A stretch of DNA of 64,000 nt from Plasmodium coatneyi (lineage: Eukaryota; Apicomplexa; Aconoidasida; Haemosporida; Plasmodiidae). Made by a program: the position numbers and the translations under genes. Below the pieces are notes generated by a model. The model ran no database searches. It worked only from the letters and a program-made list of their open reading frames with translations, and was not told the origin of the DNA. How positions within the stretch are numbered: position 1 is the first letter of the stretch; the number at the start of each line of letters is the position of its first letter. Below are positions 23,001-32,698 of the stretch, one piece after another. The stretch spans positions 1,178,001-1,242,000 of the forward strand of contig NC_033562.1 of assembly GCF_001680005.1 (NCBI RefSeq). Reading direction: 5' to 3'.

Positions 23001-24123
23001 TAAATTCATGATATTTTTGGTTACTTAATGCTTTTATCGGGCTAGTGTATATTGCCTTTTTGTTTAACTTAATAGACATAGCTATGGCGTGCTCTGCTAT
23101 GAGCGTTTTTCCTGCTGAGGTGTGTGCTGCTACAAAGACATGCTTAAAATTGTTCAGGTGTTTTATCGACCTTTTTTGAAAATCGTCTAATTCGAAGTTG
23201 TAGGATAAGAGCAGATCGTTTTGGCTGAAGTTGGACACATCCGAGTGGTTGTCCTCTATCACCCACTTTTTCCGTATGTACTTCACGTTGTGTTTATCGT
23301 CACCGGTGGGGGCTTCCTCCGGCTGGGTTGGTGCGGCGTCATCACCTTTGTGTAACTTGGCCTCTTCTGTTACATCTTCCGCAATGTCTGGCTTAACACG
23401 CTCGTCAATCATGTTCTCCACTGCGCTTTCAGTGGGGACATCCTTCGTGAGAATCTCATTTGTGGTAACATCTTTCGTGGTAACATCTTTCGTGGAATCC
23501 TCCTGTGTACCCCCCTTGACGTTACTTTTCGGCGGAGTGATATATTCCACAGGGCCAAAGCAGCTGAAGTGGAAGTTCTCATTCAAGGAAAGTTTCTCCC
23601 TGCTTACCGAATCGTCATTTATGGCTACTCCCGCTTCGCAATATTTTAACAAAGTATCATTATACATAAAGCTACTAATATCATACTTTTCTATCATGCT
23701 TTTTATGGAAAAATTGTCTACTACGTTGTTGGTGAGTCCGCTCATGACTTCGTTTATGTTAAAGTTGAGTCCACTATCCATGACATTTGCAAAGGGGCTG
23801 TTGCCTGTGTAATATGTATCGTTGGGTCCTACATCTTCCCGCTTTTCCAGCAGTGCTTCATCGTAGTCGTCCAGGGCGTAATTGTACAATTCGTGGTTCG
23901 GGTCTAATGGAGGGTCACTCAATCTCTTCACCGCTTCGTCTGCCATTTGGGCGTAGTTCCCTACCCCTCCTGCAGCGTTTGCAGCGTTTGCAGCGTTTGC
24001 TGCGTTTGCTGCGTTCACCGTATTGTTCGCACTTGGCGCATCCTCCTCCGTTCCATCTACCTCCTCGTCATCCTCATCATCGCTGGTCCAGAAGTCCGAC
24101 AGGTTGGAGTATATATACGCCAT
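20050..24123 (-). CDS. SKI2: Ski2-type DExH RNA helicase
   Basis: A single exon of 1357 aa. The first ATG is at 24123; codons upstream lack ATG and are noncoding. Ski2 feeds mRNA 3'-5' into the cytoplasmic exosome as part of the SKI complex. Visible motifs: a Q-like DDFQKRSI segment, motif I AHTSAGKT (about residue 331-338), Ia TSPIKALSNQKY, II DEVH (about 424), III LLSATVPN, a GIHHSGLLP segment, and VI QMSGRAGRR (about 748). The segment after motif III (EFADWVG, then STKKRPVPL) fits Ski2 better than Mtr4. The C-terminal DSHCT region ends in RRDIIFMTSLYLQ, typical of the family. Parasite-specific additions are an acidic N-terminus with an Asn-Ala-Ala repeat and a Gly/Lys/Gln-rich insert between the two RecA domains. 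It converges on SET4. Mtr4 is the main alternative but less likely. Confidence 0.93.
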   Translation of the reverse strand: MAYIYSNLSDFWTSDDEDDEEVDGTEEDAPSANNTVNAANAANAANAANAAGGVGNYAQMADEAVKRLSDPPLDPNHELYNYALDDYDEALLEKREDVGPNDTYYTGNSPFANVMDSGLNFNINEVMSGLTNNVVDNFSIKSMIEKYDISSFMYNDTLLKYCEAGVAINDDSVSREKLSLNENFHFSCFGPVEYITPPKSNVKGGTQEDSTKDVTTKDVTTNEILTKDVPTESAVENMIDERVKPDIAEDVTEEAKLHKGDDAAPTQPEEAPTGDDKHNVKYIRKKWVIEDNHSDVSNFSQNDLLLSYNFELDDFQKRSIKHLNNFKHVFVAAHTSAGKTLIAEHAIAMSIKLNKKAIYTSPIKALSNQKYHEFKNIFKSVGIITGDIKMNVNANCLIMTTEILRNLLYINDNIINNIHCVIFDEVHYVNDNERGFIWEESIIMLPPHVQILLLSATVPNYLEFADWVGFTKKKEIVSISTKKRPVPLLHYIYAYDSIFQIMDENNKIYSSAFKEIYTKVREKEQASAGHAGAGYGGQTKQASSGKKYPQDGKNKQQSPGGPAITNSNPPLAYNEYCKQKRRQKLFANEANMKTEIQKLQALIKKLEQDNKLPVVLFCFSRIKCETYAKSMPHLNFLDNKHKSKVHLFIKESIAKLCTQDRELNQIKILTKLLEKGIGIHHSGLLPILKEIVEILFSKGLIKILFATETFAMGINMPAKSVVFTSIYKHDQLKKRILTSSEYTQMSGRAGRRSSDKYGYVYIYCPDKIPDQVQLTEMLMQKAVSLKSKFKVTYNMILKLLINKQINIEKMLFSSFLESCRAVQIPLFKKDLKRKKKLLQSIKQVQCIYANDVKYVSPIESYVQIDCKLKHIGLSLHRKLFTTKSSNCFVIGRVMLLNNIATIHSSIYGVYLGCDKSSSKKNEKVDFAPNSIFFQNSGTGEESNERFFFLFILPDFMTYEELLQKMGGEAPGGTTPNGVKRPSQMNRSSVTQPNRLTNENVNIFENYKNLFSKQSTPTGVQIFHHNSFDTDMQKKHFVVCSNVPLEHISIITNTVIVLPNVKTTAILNNPKNMLLYSLELDRLIEKGNFEPFVLTKMLKSLKSEFYSVLIKQADYLEALKKSQCYSCNMREKHYELVCERNNCINDIENIERNINAKSLNLYEDLEGRLDVLRHFSFIDEEHNLTVKGKIASYITMTDEITLTQVIFENILNNLNPPEIAAVLSCFVAPEKKIEESPDLTVNLQDVKMALTNIHSQFEEFYKIIRLKISSEEHWKLCSFKIMFIAYKWALGVSFAELLEQSELEEGLIVRSILRLDDLCRKVKIAFLYLGNVDLAERLETTCTLLRRDIIFMTSLYLQ
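23972..24016. repeat. 9-bp tandem repeat (x5) in SKI2
   Basis: Five copies of gcagcgttt or its close variant gctgcgttt encode Asn-Ala-Ala repeats near the helicase N-terminus. They lie in the disordered acidic leader, outside any helicase motif. Confidence 0.85.
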
Positions 24124-25443
24124 CTTAGCCAAATGGAAAAAAGTGCCCCCCCTTCTTCCTGATCCCTGTAGAAGCGGTCTCTATGGTGTATTTCCTTCGA
24201 CCTGATTTCACACTCGGGGGGTAGCGCTCAATTGGGGTTCATTTACTTTATTCCTATTTTTTTTTTTTTGTACCCCAGGCTTCCTACATAGGTAGGCCGT
24301 TTACCGTTGTAAAGTAATACCAGCGCGTGAACCTCCCCTATCGATGTACCTACCTATACAGGTGAGTAATCTCACGTGTTCCATATGCTGGGAAATATTT
24401 AAAAGAACCTAGCACGGGGAAGCGGCAACTGGATATAAAAAAATCATTGCAGGGAAAAAAAAAAAATAATAATAAACGTTCCAAGGATGCACGCGAATGG
24501 ATCCTACGTAGCGATATGAACGTTCGTACCCGCATTTTGCAGCGCTCCTTCCCGGTGGGCAACGCTAAAATGGTAACATGGTGCTTTCTAGAACATGTAT
24601 TGTATAGAAAAAAAAAAAATAAATAAAATAAGTGTGGTACATAATGAAATAAAAAAAAGTCCTGCTTCACGTGGGAAGAATAACCACTTGGGTGTTAACA
24701 AAGTCACATTCAGGGAAATTCCTATATGAGGGCAGGCCCCACATGTAGCACACAAAATAGTCGTACGTAAGCACGCGCACCCATATACCTACGTCACTTC
24801 GCTTTTCCTTTAATCCGTACGCTGATATAGATTTGCTGCACATCTGCGGCGCTATTAACCGTGGGGCTATATTCCTTTTTTCCAATTGTCAACGCAGCGA
24901 AGAGAGTAGCGAAATATGCGCCTCCCCCGCAGGACCAGTCATGCTGCATCCCGTGATGAGTGCCCTTCTAAAAGAACAAAATTGCGGGAGAGCTACATGC
25001 GGATCAGCAAAAAGGATTGTATATATGCCGAACAGTGGTAGTCATGTGGATACACCTGTTGCTCTCCCACTCGGAGTAAGTATATCCGTGTACATGTAGT
25101 GGTTAACGCTTAAAGACAGGTAGACCTGGAATTTCACTCGCCATGGTGACTGCTAACCCTGCGGGGGACCAACCTTTTAGCTCAGTTAACTTAACCGAAA
25201 TGGTGACACTAATGTGCGCATAAATAAATAGTAGTCTTTTACTAATTCGTTATATGTATGAAGGTTTAATTGATTTTTGGGGGGACATGAATGTATAAAA
25301 TGACAAAGCGGCTTATGAAGGCCTTCTCAAAAACAACAAAAAATTGCAAAAATGAAGTCACATCGATGTGTTACACTAGAGGGTTAAAAAAACCTTGGAG
25401 ATACGATAAAAATAGGGGGTGCTACAACAGTAGATGCACTGAT
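24124..25443. other. Intergenic region, SKI2 promoter side and Sm D3 3' side
   Basis: 1.3 kb between two minus-strand genes. It holds the SKI2 promoter and the 3' UTR of Sm D3. Moderate A/T runs occur near 24258, 24457 and 24608. Short ORFs on both strands look random. No RNA gene was recognised. Confidence 0.75.
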
Positions 25444-26107
25444 TCACGCTCTGGCCTCCCTGTTCTTCGTTGCCATTCTTGCGTGAACTTCCATGGCCCG
25501 CCTAATGGTGGCAAAGTTCGTTTTTGTTTTAGTCTTGTTCACTTTAAATATAGGGGCGTATCTCAGCATGTCTGGGAAAATCATGAAGGACACACTTCCT
25601 CCTCGTATGTACACTTGCTGCAAAGAAGGGGTGATAGTGGACGCATATAGGTAGTCCAACACAACGGACAGATCGGAGATGCTTAAGTGTCCTTCCGTTA
25701 AGACGTTTAAAGGTTCACATATTCACTCCAAAGAGGGCACGTTTTGCATCTCGCATGCTACTCTTTCTTACCTCCAGGAGAACCTGCTTCCCGTCCTTTT
25801 TAACCACAGAGACGTTCTCTAGAAGGCAGTTCATGTTATCCTCTGCGAAAAGCTAAAGGAAAGAGGGGGAGGCGTGCAATATACAGCGATGAAAACCATG
25901 CCCGCAGATGAATGTTGTTATACACGGTATATACACAAATGGTACACTCATATTCAACGTTCCTGCGGCGCAAAATGCGTAGCGTCCGTTACTGATGAGA
26001 GACGCGCTTACCAATGTGCCCCTGTAGAGGACTCCCGCCTTGGTCTCCACCGAAATTGTATGCCCTATCCCTTCGTGCAGCAATTTTATGGGTATCCCTA
26101 CTGACAT
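25444..26107 (-). CDS. SMD3: Small nuclear ribonucleoprotein Sm D3
   Basis: Three exons on the minus strand: 26107-26012, 25852-25772, 25617-25444. All introns are GT-AG and phase 0, giving 116 aa. Sm D3 is one of seven Sm proteins that form the ring on U1, U2, U4 and U5 snRNAs in the spliceosome. The N-terminus MSVGIPIKLLHE and the VETKAGVLYRGTL strand match Sm1. Exon 2 gives AEDNMNCLLENV, the conserved Asn-containing RNA-contact segment. Exon 3 gives QVYIRGGSVSFMIFPDML, the Sm2 motif. The tail is basic (KVNKTKTKTNFATIRR) but short, without the long RG-rich tail of animal Sm D3. The split of a small core gene by two introns explains why no single long ORF covers it. Confidence 0.96.
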
Positions 26108-27373
26108 CCTGATCGCTGCACGTATATATGTATATATAGGTACACGTTCTCGTGTAGTGGCGTCGGGGTAACAGGAAATGTAAGCCCTGTGCAGTTCCCC
26201 CTTCTTGTTATTGCTACTTCTCTGGTAGATTTGTTACATATATCTATAATGCCATCAAAAGGGATCCCTCTTTTTCTTTTTCTGCTAGTGAGAGGAAAAA
26301 TCAAATTAAAACTGGCAACTTTGCTTCTTTAATTTTGTCCCCTTTACGTCGTAACGGGTTGGGATGACTACCAGAATAACAAATAAAAAGCAGAAAAGGG
26401 AAAGCATTAAATAGGAAAAAGAGAAAAAAAAAACGTGTTATTTTTTGTTCATGCCCCATCAAAACCTCACGTGCAACGTTCCATTTTTTCTTGCCAAAGT
26501 TAGTTCTTAAAAAGGTAAAGCAGCACCTTCATGTTTATCTCTAAATGAGAAAAAAAAAAAAAAAAAAAAAAAAAGCAGCACAACACAGTACAAGGACAAT
26601 ACAGTTAAAAGGGGGGCGTAGCACCTGAACACGCTTAATATATCACTTCGAAGGCGCACTTCACCGCGTAACATTTCGCATATTTTATTTTTGTGGTGCA
26701 TGTTAAGCATACTTATACTCCTTCGCTGAATGAAAAAGGGGGAAAAAGAATAAAATGGGCTTTACAAAGAAAAATCTCCTTTTTAAGTAACCCTTTTAAG
26801 GTAAAATATGCGCACAAAAATGTACACATTTGATATGCCAATGTGATAATGGCGCAAAATTACATTCGACAAAACTGAGAAGGAAGCATCTACCTTTGGT
26901 GATATCGTCGCGTAGTGGCAACACGCACGATACGTATCTATGCGGTGTTAGTGGTCATTTAGGTTTATTTATTTTTTGCTTCGACGCACGAATAAGCCCA
27001 ACGTATGGACAGCCATGCACGCGTAACTGACCTGCTTTGTTTCCTTCTTATGCATGGGGATATACTACAAGTGCCGGAAACACATGATGTGATTCGTTAG
27101 TGGGATGCTGTTGGGGCGCACTCGTATGAGCGTTTATGCGTGTAGGTATATGTATAAGTTTGTGTGGTAAGTTTCGGCAGAAAAATGCAAACATGCGCGG
27201 TGCGTTCACGGGGGTAAAGGTGAACACAAACGCAGAGCGCGGAAACATATCGGTAACGTTAAAACAAAAAAAAAACAAAAAAAAGAAAACCAAATGGAGT
27301 TTTGCAAAATGCAGCGGGGCGGGAAAGTGCTGCAACACGGAAAGGCGGGCGACATGAGGAATGCCGTCTTGAT
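26108..27373. other. Intergenic region upstream of Sm D3
   Basis: 1.27 kb holding the Sm D3 promoter and the 3' UTR of the RING-CH/FHA gene. It contains an A run of about 24 bp near 26551 and smaller runs near 27267. No gene was recognised. Confidence 0.75.
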
Positions 27374-30325
27374 TTAATAATAACCAGGGGGGGTGCCTCC
27401 ATTCATAACGTTCCGGGAGACACTGCTGTCCCCGCTGTTACCCCGACCGTTGCCTGCATTGTTTCCTACGCCGCCGCTTTCGTAAGGGTTAGTGCTCTTG
27501 GCAGCGTCATCGGGGTTGCACGTCACACCAGTGGGCACACTTGGCACACTTGGCACACTTGGCACACTTGGCACACTTGGCACACTTGGCGTGGCGTTTC
27601 CGATGCTGCCCGTGCTGTCCAGGTTTATATCCTGGGCGCTGCTGTTGTTGTGGGTGTTGGCTTCGTTCAAGTCCTGCGTCCCGACGTCCCCCACGGGAGG
27701 AGACTCTCCTGCATTGATCACTGAATTATCCACCATGGGATTGTGCACCATTGGATTGTTCACCACTGAATTATCCACCATGGGATTATTGTCCAGCTCA
27801 TTCGCTCCTTCGTAATTTGGAGCTTCCCCCTCAGCATCCTCCCCCCCGTTGTACTCAAAGTTGCTATTTTCCAACTGCATATTATTATCGATAATCAGTT
27901 TTGAGGAAAAATTATCCAACGTGCTAACATCCTCATCCTTCGTTTTGGAAAGTTTCAAACAGATGGGTAAAAAAATCCAATTCTTCCTTTTCATATAAAC
28001 ATACATAACTGTTCTACCTACTTGCAAAGCAATGAATTTATTCCGTCTTATGTTGAAAAAGACTGGCTTCCTTATCTGAATGAGGGTTCCAAATTTGCTC
28101 TTACAATCTTCTATGTAGAAATTTCCATTGCAGAATTTTATCATGGCATGGAACCTTGACACGGAGATATCATTCACACGTACATCTGTGTCATGGCCTC
28201 TACCCATCCTAACACATTTCGTGTTAGCCAAACTGACTATGTAGAACCCCTTGTTTCTGTCATTCATTAATTCGATAACAATGTAGGGAAGTTCTGGTTT
28301 TGGAATTTCATATAACTCCAAATATTTGTTTTGTGCATAAATATAAGTTGGGTAGGGAAATTTACACAGTTCACAATTTAGTTGCTTCCAGAAGAAGGAG
28401 TAGGAGGAGCACTCACTTCTAACGTTTAATCTTCCCTTCATCCACGTTCTTATACAATTCAAATGCACATACTTCATAGAGCCTTTACATTTACACGGGG
28501 ATATCAATGGGTTGTTTTCATTCTCGTATTCACACAGACATATTCTACAGTTGTACATGCTGGGTGTCCCCACTTCACTTTTATTTTGCTGCGTCAGATC
28601 CTTCGATTGCATGGTTTGATATTCTGTCGTCGACGAGATCTTCCCTCTACTCCCGCACGACATGCTCATACATGTGGTTCTCTTTCGCATAAATCTGAAT
28701 GAATCCTCATTGTTACTGCTACCTGTTCCGTCCTGATTTTCGTTTATGTTCCCCAATTCATCACTACAGCCGGCAAAACTTACAACATTGTTGCTGCTAT
28801 TCAGTGTGACCCCTCCTCTCGGTGCATTTAAAGGAGGGTCATTATTCCCACTTGCATTACTACGTATTGAACTGATTTCCCCTGTTAGGTTCCTCAAATT
28901 GGGGCTACTCACTAAACCGTTTGAGTGCCCCCCATGAGAAACATAGTGAGGTTGTTCTAAGTTAGACGAAGCTGCGTGTTCATTTGGCGCGATGTTCTCT
29001 GTCTGGTTTACTTCTCCCTCCGGTTTGTCCCTCCTACGATTCGTCCCACCATGATCGTTTTCTATTTGGTTCATCGCACCACTACAATTATTCTTCTCTC
29101 CTAACAACCGGTTCGTTGTGCCGTTGTCATCTTTTCTGGCACCTGAGGGCTGATTTAACACGCCACCAAATGGGGATTCACTGAACACTCCTACGTCGTC
29201 TTCATTCTGCTCGTTCTTACTTTGTGCGCTTCTCCCCCCCCCATTAAGCACGTTCCCCTTAAAAAGATAAAAATCGTCCACGTAGGAATTGTTCGTGGCT
29301 AAATTTATTTCACTTTCTTGTGGTCTGTTTGGTTCACCACTATTACCGTTGGTATTTCTCCCAAGGAAGCTTTCCCCCTCTCTGGGCAGCTCGCCCCCGT
29401 CCACGGGATCGCTAAGCTCCTCCACATCGTCATACAAATTGTAGCTATCCTCCACACTGTTATTGACTGCGCCACAATTCATGTCGGCATTTTCTTCTTC
29501 CTGCAGTTGGTTACTGCGTATGGTGACATGCGGGTTGATTCTTCCGCTGACGTAGTTATTCGAGGTGGTGTTTTTATCAATTAGGGCGTTGCCTCCCGTG
29601 GGATGTTTCATCCCATGGGGAACCACTCCTGGGCGAACCATTTCCGGGGCGTCCGTTTCGCACTCATCATCGGCGAAAGGAGACAACGATTTGTTGTACT
29701 CCCTCTCTTGCTGCAAATTGGTAATAATTTTTTTTATTTTCAACTTAACTCTGCCCAGCTTTATAATATCATCTTCGTGCAATATGGAACTTTTATTCTT
29801 TAGGTATTTTACGATGACCCAAAAATTGTCTGCGTCGTTCCCTCCGCTGTCGTCGCGCTCCCCGTGTTCGTGACTGTCGTTACGGTCATTGTTACCTGCG
29901 TTGTTACCGCTATTGTTATCTGCATTATCACCACTATCGTTATGGTCCCTGTTGATCACATTGTTGCTTCCCTCCAGCTGGCCGACTGTTGTCCCCCCCG
30001 CAGTGCTCGACCCGTCATTCTTACTATCAATACAAGGTATCAACTGGTAATTATTATTTATGTACTTTATTTTACATATCAGCTTCATATTCGTATTACT
30101 TAACATTATTTTATTTATTTCCTCTTCATTTTTTATTTCTACGTTAATGTCGTCCTTCAATATGTAGTAGTAATTGTAGAGGCATTTTATCTTAAAACAT
30201 TTTTTGTAAAAATTTTCGCTCTCGTAGTCGAACAGCCCATGGCTGTTGTTAATCCACGTGTAGCAGTTGACATTTATAATGTAATTTTTTGTTTTCACAC
30301 TTCTGTTTTTTCTACCATTTATCAT
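27374..30325 (-). CDS. RING-CH and FHA domain protein
   Basis: A single exon of 983 aa from an ATG at 30325. A C4HC3 RING-CH finger spans about residues 592-654: CRICLCEY, then SPCKCKGSMKYVHLNC, then CELCKFPYP. This is the MARCH-type zinc fold of E3 ubiquitin ligases. An FHA domain follows at about 705-750, with MGRGHDTDV, the SRFHAMI phosphothreonine-binding strand and a KFGTLI turn. FHA domains bind phosphothreonine. The N-terminal 200 residues are ordered in places (YTWINN, KIKCLYNYYY), and the rest is Asn/Ser/Gly-rich. No membrane segment is visible, unlike animal MARCH proteins. A VPS triplet repeat lies near the C-terminus. The inferred role is a phospho-guided E3 ligase; substrates are unknown. 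It is divergent from the secreted orphan across 5 kb. Confidence 0.9.
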   Translation of the reverse strand: MINGRKNRSVKTKNYIINVNCYTWINNSHGLFDYESENFYKKCFKIKCLYNYYYILKDDINVEIKNEEEINKIMLSNTNMKLICKIKYINNNYQLIPCIDSKNDGSSTAGGTTVGQLEGSNNVINRDHNDSGDNADNNSGNNAGNNDRNDSHEHGERDDSGGNDADNFWVIVKYLKNKSSILHEDDIIKLGRVKLKIKKIITNLQQEREYNKSLSPFADDECETDAPEMVRPGVVPHGMKHPTGGNALIDKNTTSNNYVSGRINPHVTIRSNQLQEEENADMNCGAVNNSVEDSYNLYDDVEELSDPVDGGELPREGESFLGRNTNGNSGEPNRPQESEINLATNNSYVDDFYLFKGNVLNGGGRSAQSKNEQNEDDVGVFSESPFGGVLNQPSGARKDDNGTTNRLLGEKNNCSGAMNQIENDHGGTNRRRDKPEGEVNQTENIAPNEHAASSNLEQPHYVSHGGHSNGLVSSPNLRNLTGEISSIRSNASGNNDPPLNAPRGGVTLNSSNNVVSFAGCSDELGNINENQDGTGSSNNEDSFRFMRKRTTCMSMSCGSRGKISSTTEYQTMQSKDLTQQNKSEVGTPSMYNCRICLCEYENENNPLISPCKCKGSMKYVHLNCIRTWMKGRLNVRSECSSYSFFWKQLNCELCKFPYPTYIYAQNKYLELYEIPKPELPYIVIELMNDRNKGFYIVSLANTKCVRMGRGHDTDVRVNDISVSRFHAMIKFCNGNFYIEDCKSKFGTLIQIRKPVFFNIRRNKFIALQVGRTVMYVYMKRKNWIFLPICLKLSKTKDEDVSTLDNFSSKLIIDNNMQLENSNFEYNGGEDAEGEAPNYEGANELDNNPMVDNSVVNNPMVHNPMVDNSVINAGESPPVGDVGTQDLNEANTHNNSSAQDINLDSTGSIGNATPSVPSVPSVPSVPSVPSVPTGVTCNPDDAAKSTNPYESGGVGNNAGNGRGNSGDSSVSRNVMNGGTPPGYY
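27532..27594. repeat. 9-bp tandem repeat encoding Ser-Val-Pro
   Basis: Five perfect ttggcacac units with partial flanking copies encode repeated Ser-Val-Pro near the end of the RING-CH/FHA protein. The unit is divisible by three and the copies are identical, so the array is likely to vary in length between isolates. Confidence 0.9.
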
Positions 30326-30633
30326 TCTTCTTTAGTTATCAGGATGATTCTTCTTTTTTTTTGTCCAGTTTGTTCAGGTGGGCTCTCTTTCTTTCGGCGT
30401 GTTTGTTTGTCTGTATGTTTGTGTGTTGTATGTTTGGCTAGCCGGGAGGGTGTCAACCTGCTCGTGCCTGCCTTTAATGTGCGCTGTATGGATACACGTG
30501 CAGACAGAATGCGTAAACTTGTGCAGTAACTACAGGGTACGTAATTATCCACAGAGGAGATAGACTTAAAAAATGGGGAGGCCCTTTCAACACACATCAA
30601 ATTTTTAAAATGATTAATTCGACGGGGATTATT

Positions 30634-30668
<35 letters not shown>

Positions 30669-31372
30669 GCTAGTTAATATGTATATTCGCTTGCTCGTTG
30701 TGGTAAGCAAACACGCGAGGAACTTTTGCACTTCCTGTGTGTTGGCAAGGAGTACATTTATATGACACGCCGTTAACTCGAGTCTATCTGGATTGTTAAC
30801 TTATCCCGTTATGTCTAATTTTCCGTGCTTTTTTCCCAATGCGCGTTCGTGGTAATCCCTTTCGAGGATGCTTCAAATGGTGCGGTTTTAGGAACCTCTC
30901 CGAGGGCTGCAAAGGTAAATACGTCTAGACGCACGTGTGCTGCATACACACAACATACACAGCGTTCTGCATACACAGAGCTGCGAGCAAGTTATCCAAA
31001 CCGAGCAAACGTTACAATTCAATAGGGGCACACACTGTTCATCTGTCTAGCCTGACGGCTGGTCATGGGGCAATTGGGGGGGCAATTCAAACTATGTGCA
31101 AGGGTAAACAAATGACCCTTACGCATGTCTGCACGTGCATTCGCTATATCGTTTAGCTCGCTGCTGCAGGGGGAGTCCGTAAGTAACACTTGACTCCTAC
31201 CGCTTCCTAGTTTGTGACTAATTTGGTTATTTAAGTGATTGTCGTTTGTCACGCGCTCGATGCTCGCTTGCTTATACAAATTCTAACGCGCCCGCATGTG
31301 TGTGCACGGTGCACGAATGAACTGGAATGAACACAAACACACTGGCGACTGTGCATATAAACGTACGTTTAA

Positions 31373-31405
<33 letters not shown>

Positions 31406-32667
31406 AATGTGCGATATTTAAAATTTTCGCTTCTTAGTAGAAAACTCTGTAAAAATGTCTCTTTTATGAGGGGACGGGAAAATAATAAAAAATGGCACAC
31501 GTGATAAATGCGATTAGCGTGATTGACGTGATAGGCAGCATAAGCGTGGCAAGTACACCAAATAGAAAAGTCGGAAAAGTAAAAATAAAAAAAAATAAAA
31601 AAAAAAAAAAAATTAATAAACAAAATGGGGTGAAGTGAAGGCAAATTTCGCTATGGCGAACGAACCATGCAGCGGGGAGGGGGAAACAAAATGTGTAAAG
31701 GTAGACTGTAACACAATTTTGCGTAGTGGTCCACTTTATGACGTCATGCAAAATGGTACCACGGACCGCACTGCATGGTGCTGGAGCGCACATAAAAGTA
31801 GCAAAAGGGTAAATATGAACCGGGGGCGGAAGAGCAAGTTGGGCGGCACGGGGAGGAAAGGCTAACACAGGTATTATACACAAATGAGATAAAGGCAAAA
31901 TTTTGCGCGATGGGTGTAATGAGTAATGATATGTAACACGTAGTGGGTGCCGAGATGGCTACTTAATTGTTCAGCATTAAAAATGGAAATTACTTTTAAT
32001 TAAAAAAAAAAAAAAAAAAAAAAAGTCCTCCCTTATAATAAGCAATTATACAGTTCAATTAAGTTATCCTATGCAGTACGCTTAACAACGTGGGAAGGGA
32101 ACGGAGTTAACATAAATGTAGTATACCACACATGTATGTGCTGGTAAGTATGCACGCCGTGTGCTTATTAACCGTCACATATGGGGGTAGGTTGGCAGAT
32201 ATAATCACATGAATAAATTTAAAGATGGGGAATTAAAAAAAGACGGCGAGTTACCCAAAAAAAATGAAGAAATTTTTTTTTTTTTTTCCTCAAAACATAT
32301 ATATGCAAATAGCTAAATTTATGTCTGGAGCGGTTTGCAGGACGACGTTGCAAAACGGTCAATGTAGAGTATCGGAACAGTCTACTATAAATGAACTGAT
32401 ACTGTACCAATCAAATCGTATGCATGTGAAAGAGGACGCGCTTTGCGGAGTAAAAAAAAGACTTAATCTTCTGTACACACAAAAATACAGCTTCGGCTGC
32501 TAGGTATGTGTAAATATAACTACACGTGTATGTCGAAACAAGTCTGGTTTGCTAAAAAATGATGTCACGAAACCAGAGCTTTACGAATTCTTTTTCTTTT
32601 CCGCACAAACTATGAGCAAAAATTCAGTCACGGGGAGTGTACACATATGCGATGCACTGCCATACAG

Positions 32668-32698
<31 letters not shown>

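Noticed and set aside
24124..24132. Upstream extension of SKI2 to 24132
   Set aside because: The extension would start at TTG; the first ATG is at 24123, and no upstream conserved sequence supports a non-ATG start. The same reasoning moved the starts of SPM1 (39447), the carrier (63496) and the helical-repeat protein (59479).
31945..31975. tRNA-like string near 31.95 kb (gtgccgagatggctac)
   Set aside because: No B box, acceptor stem or anticodon arm could be paired around it.
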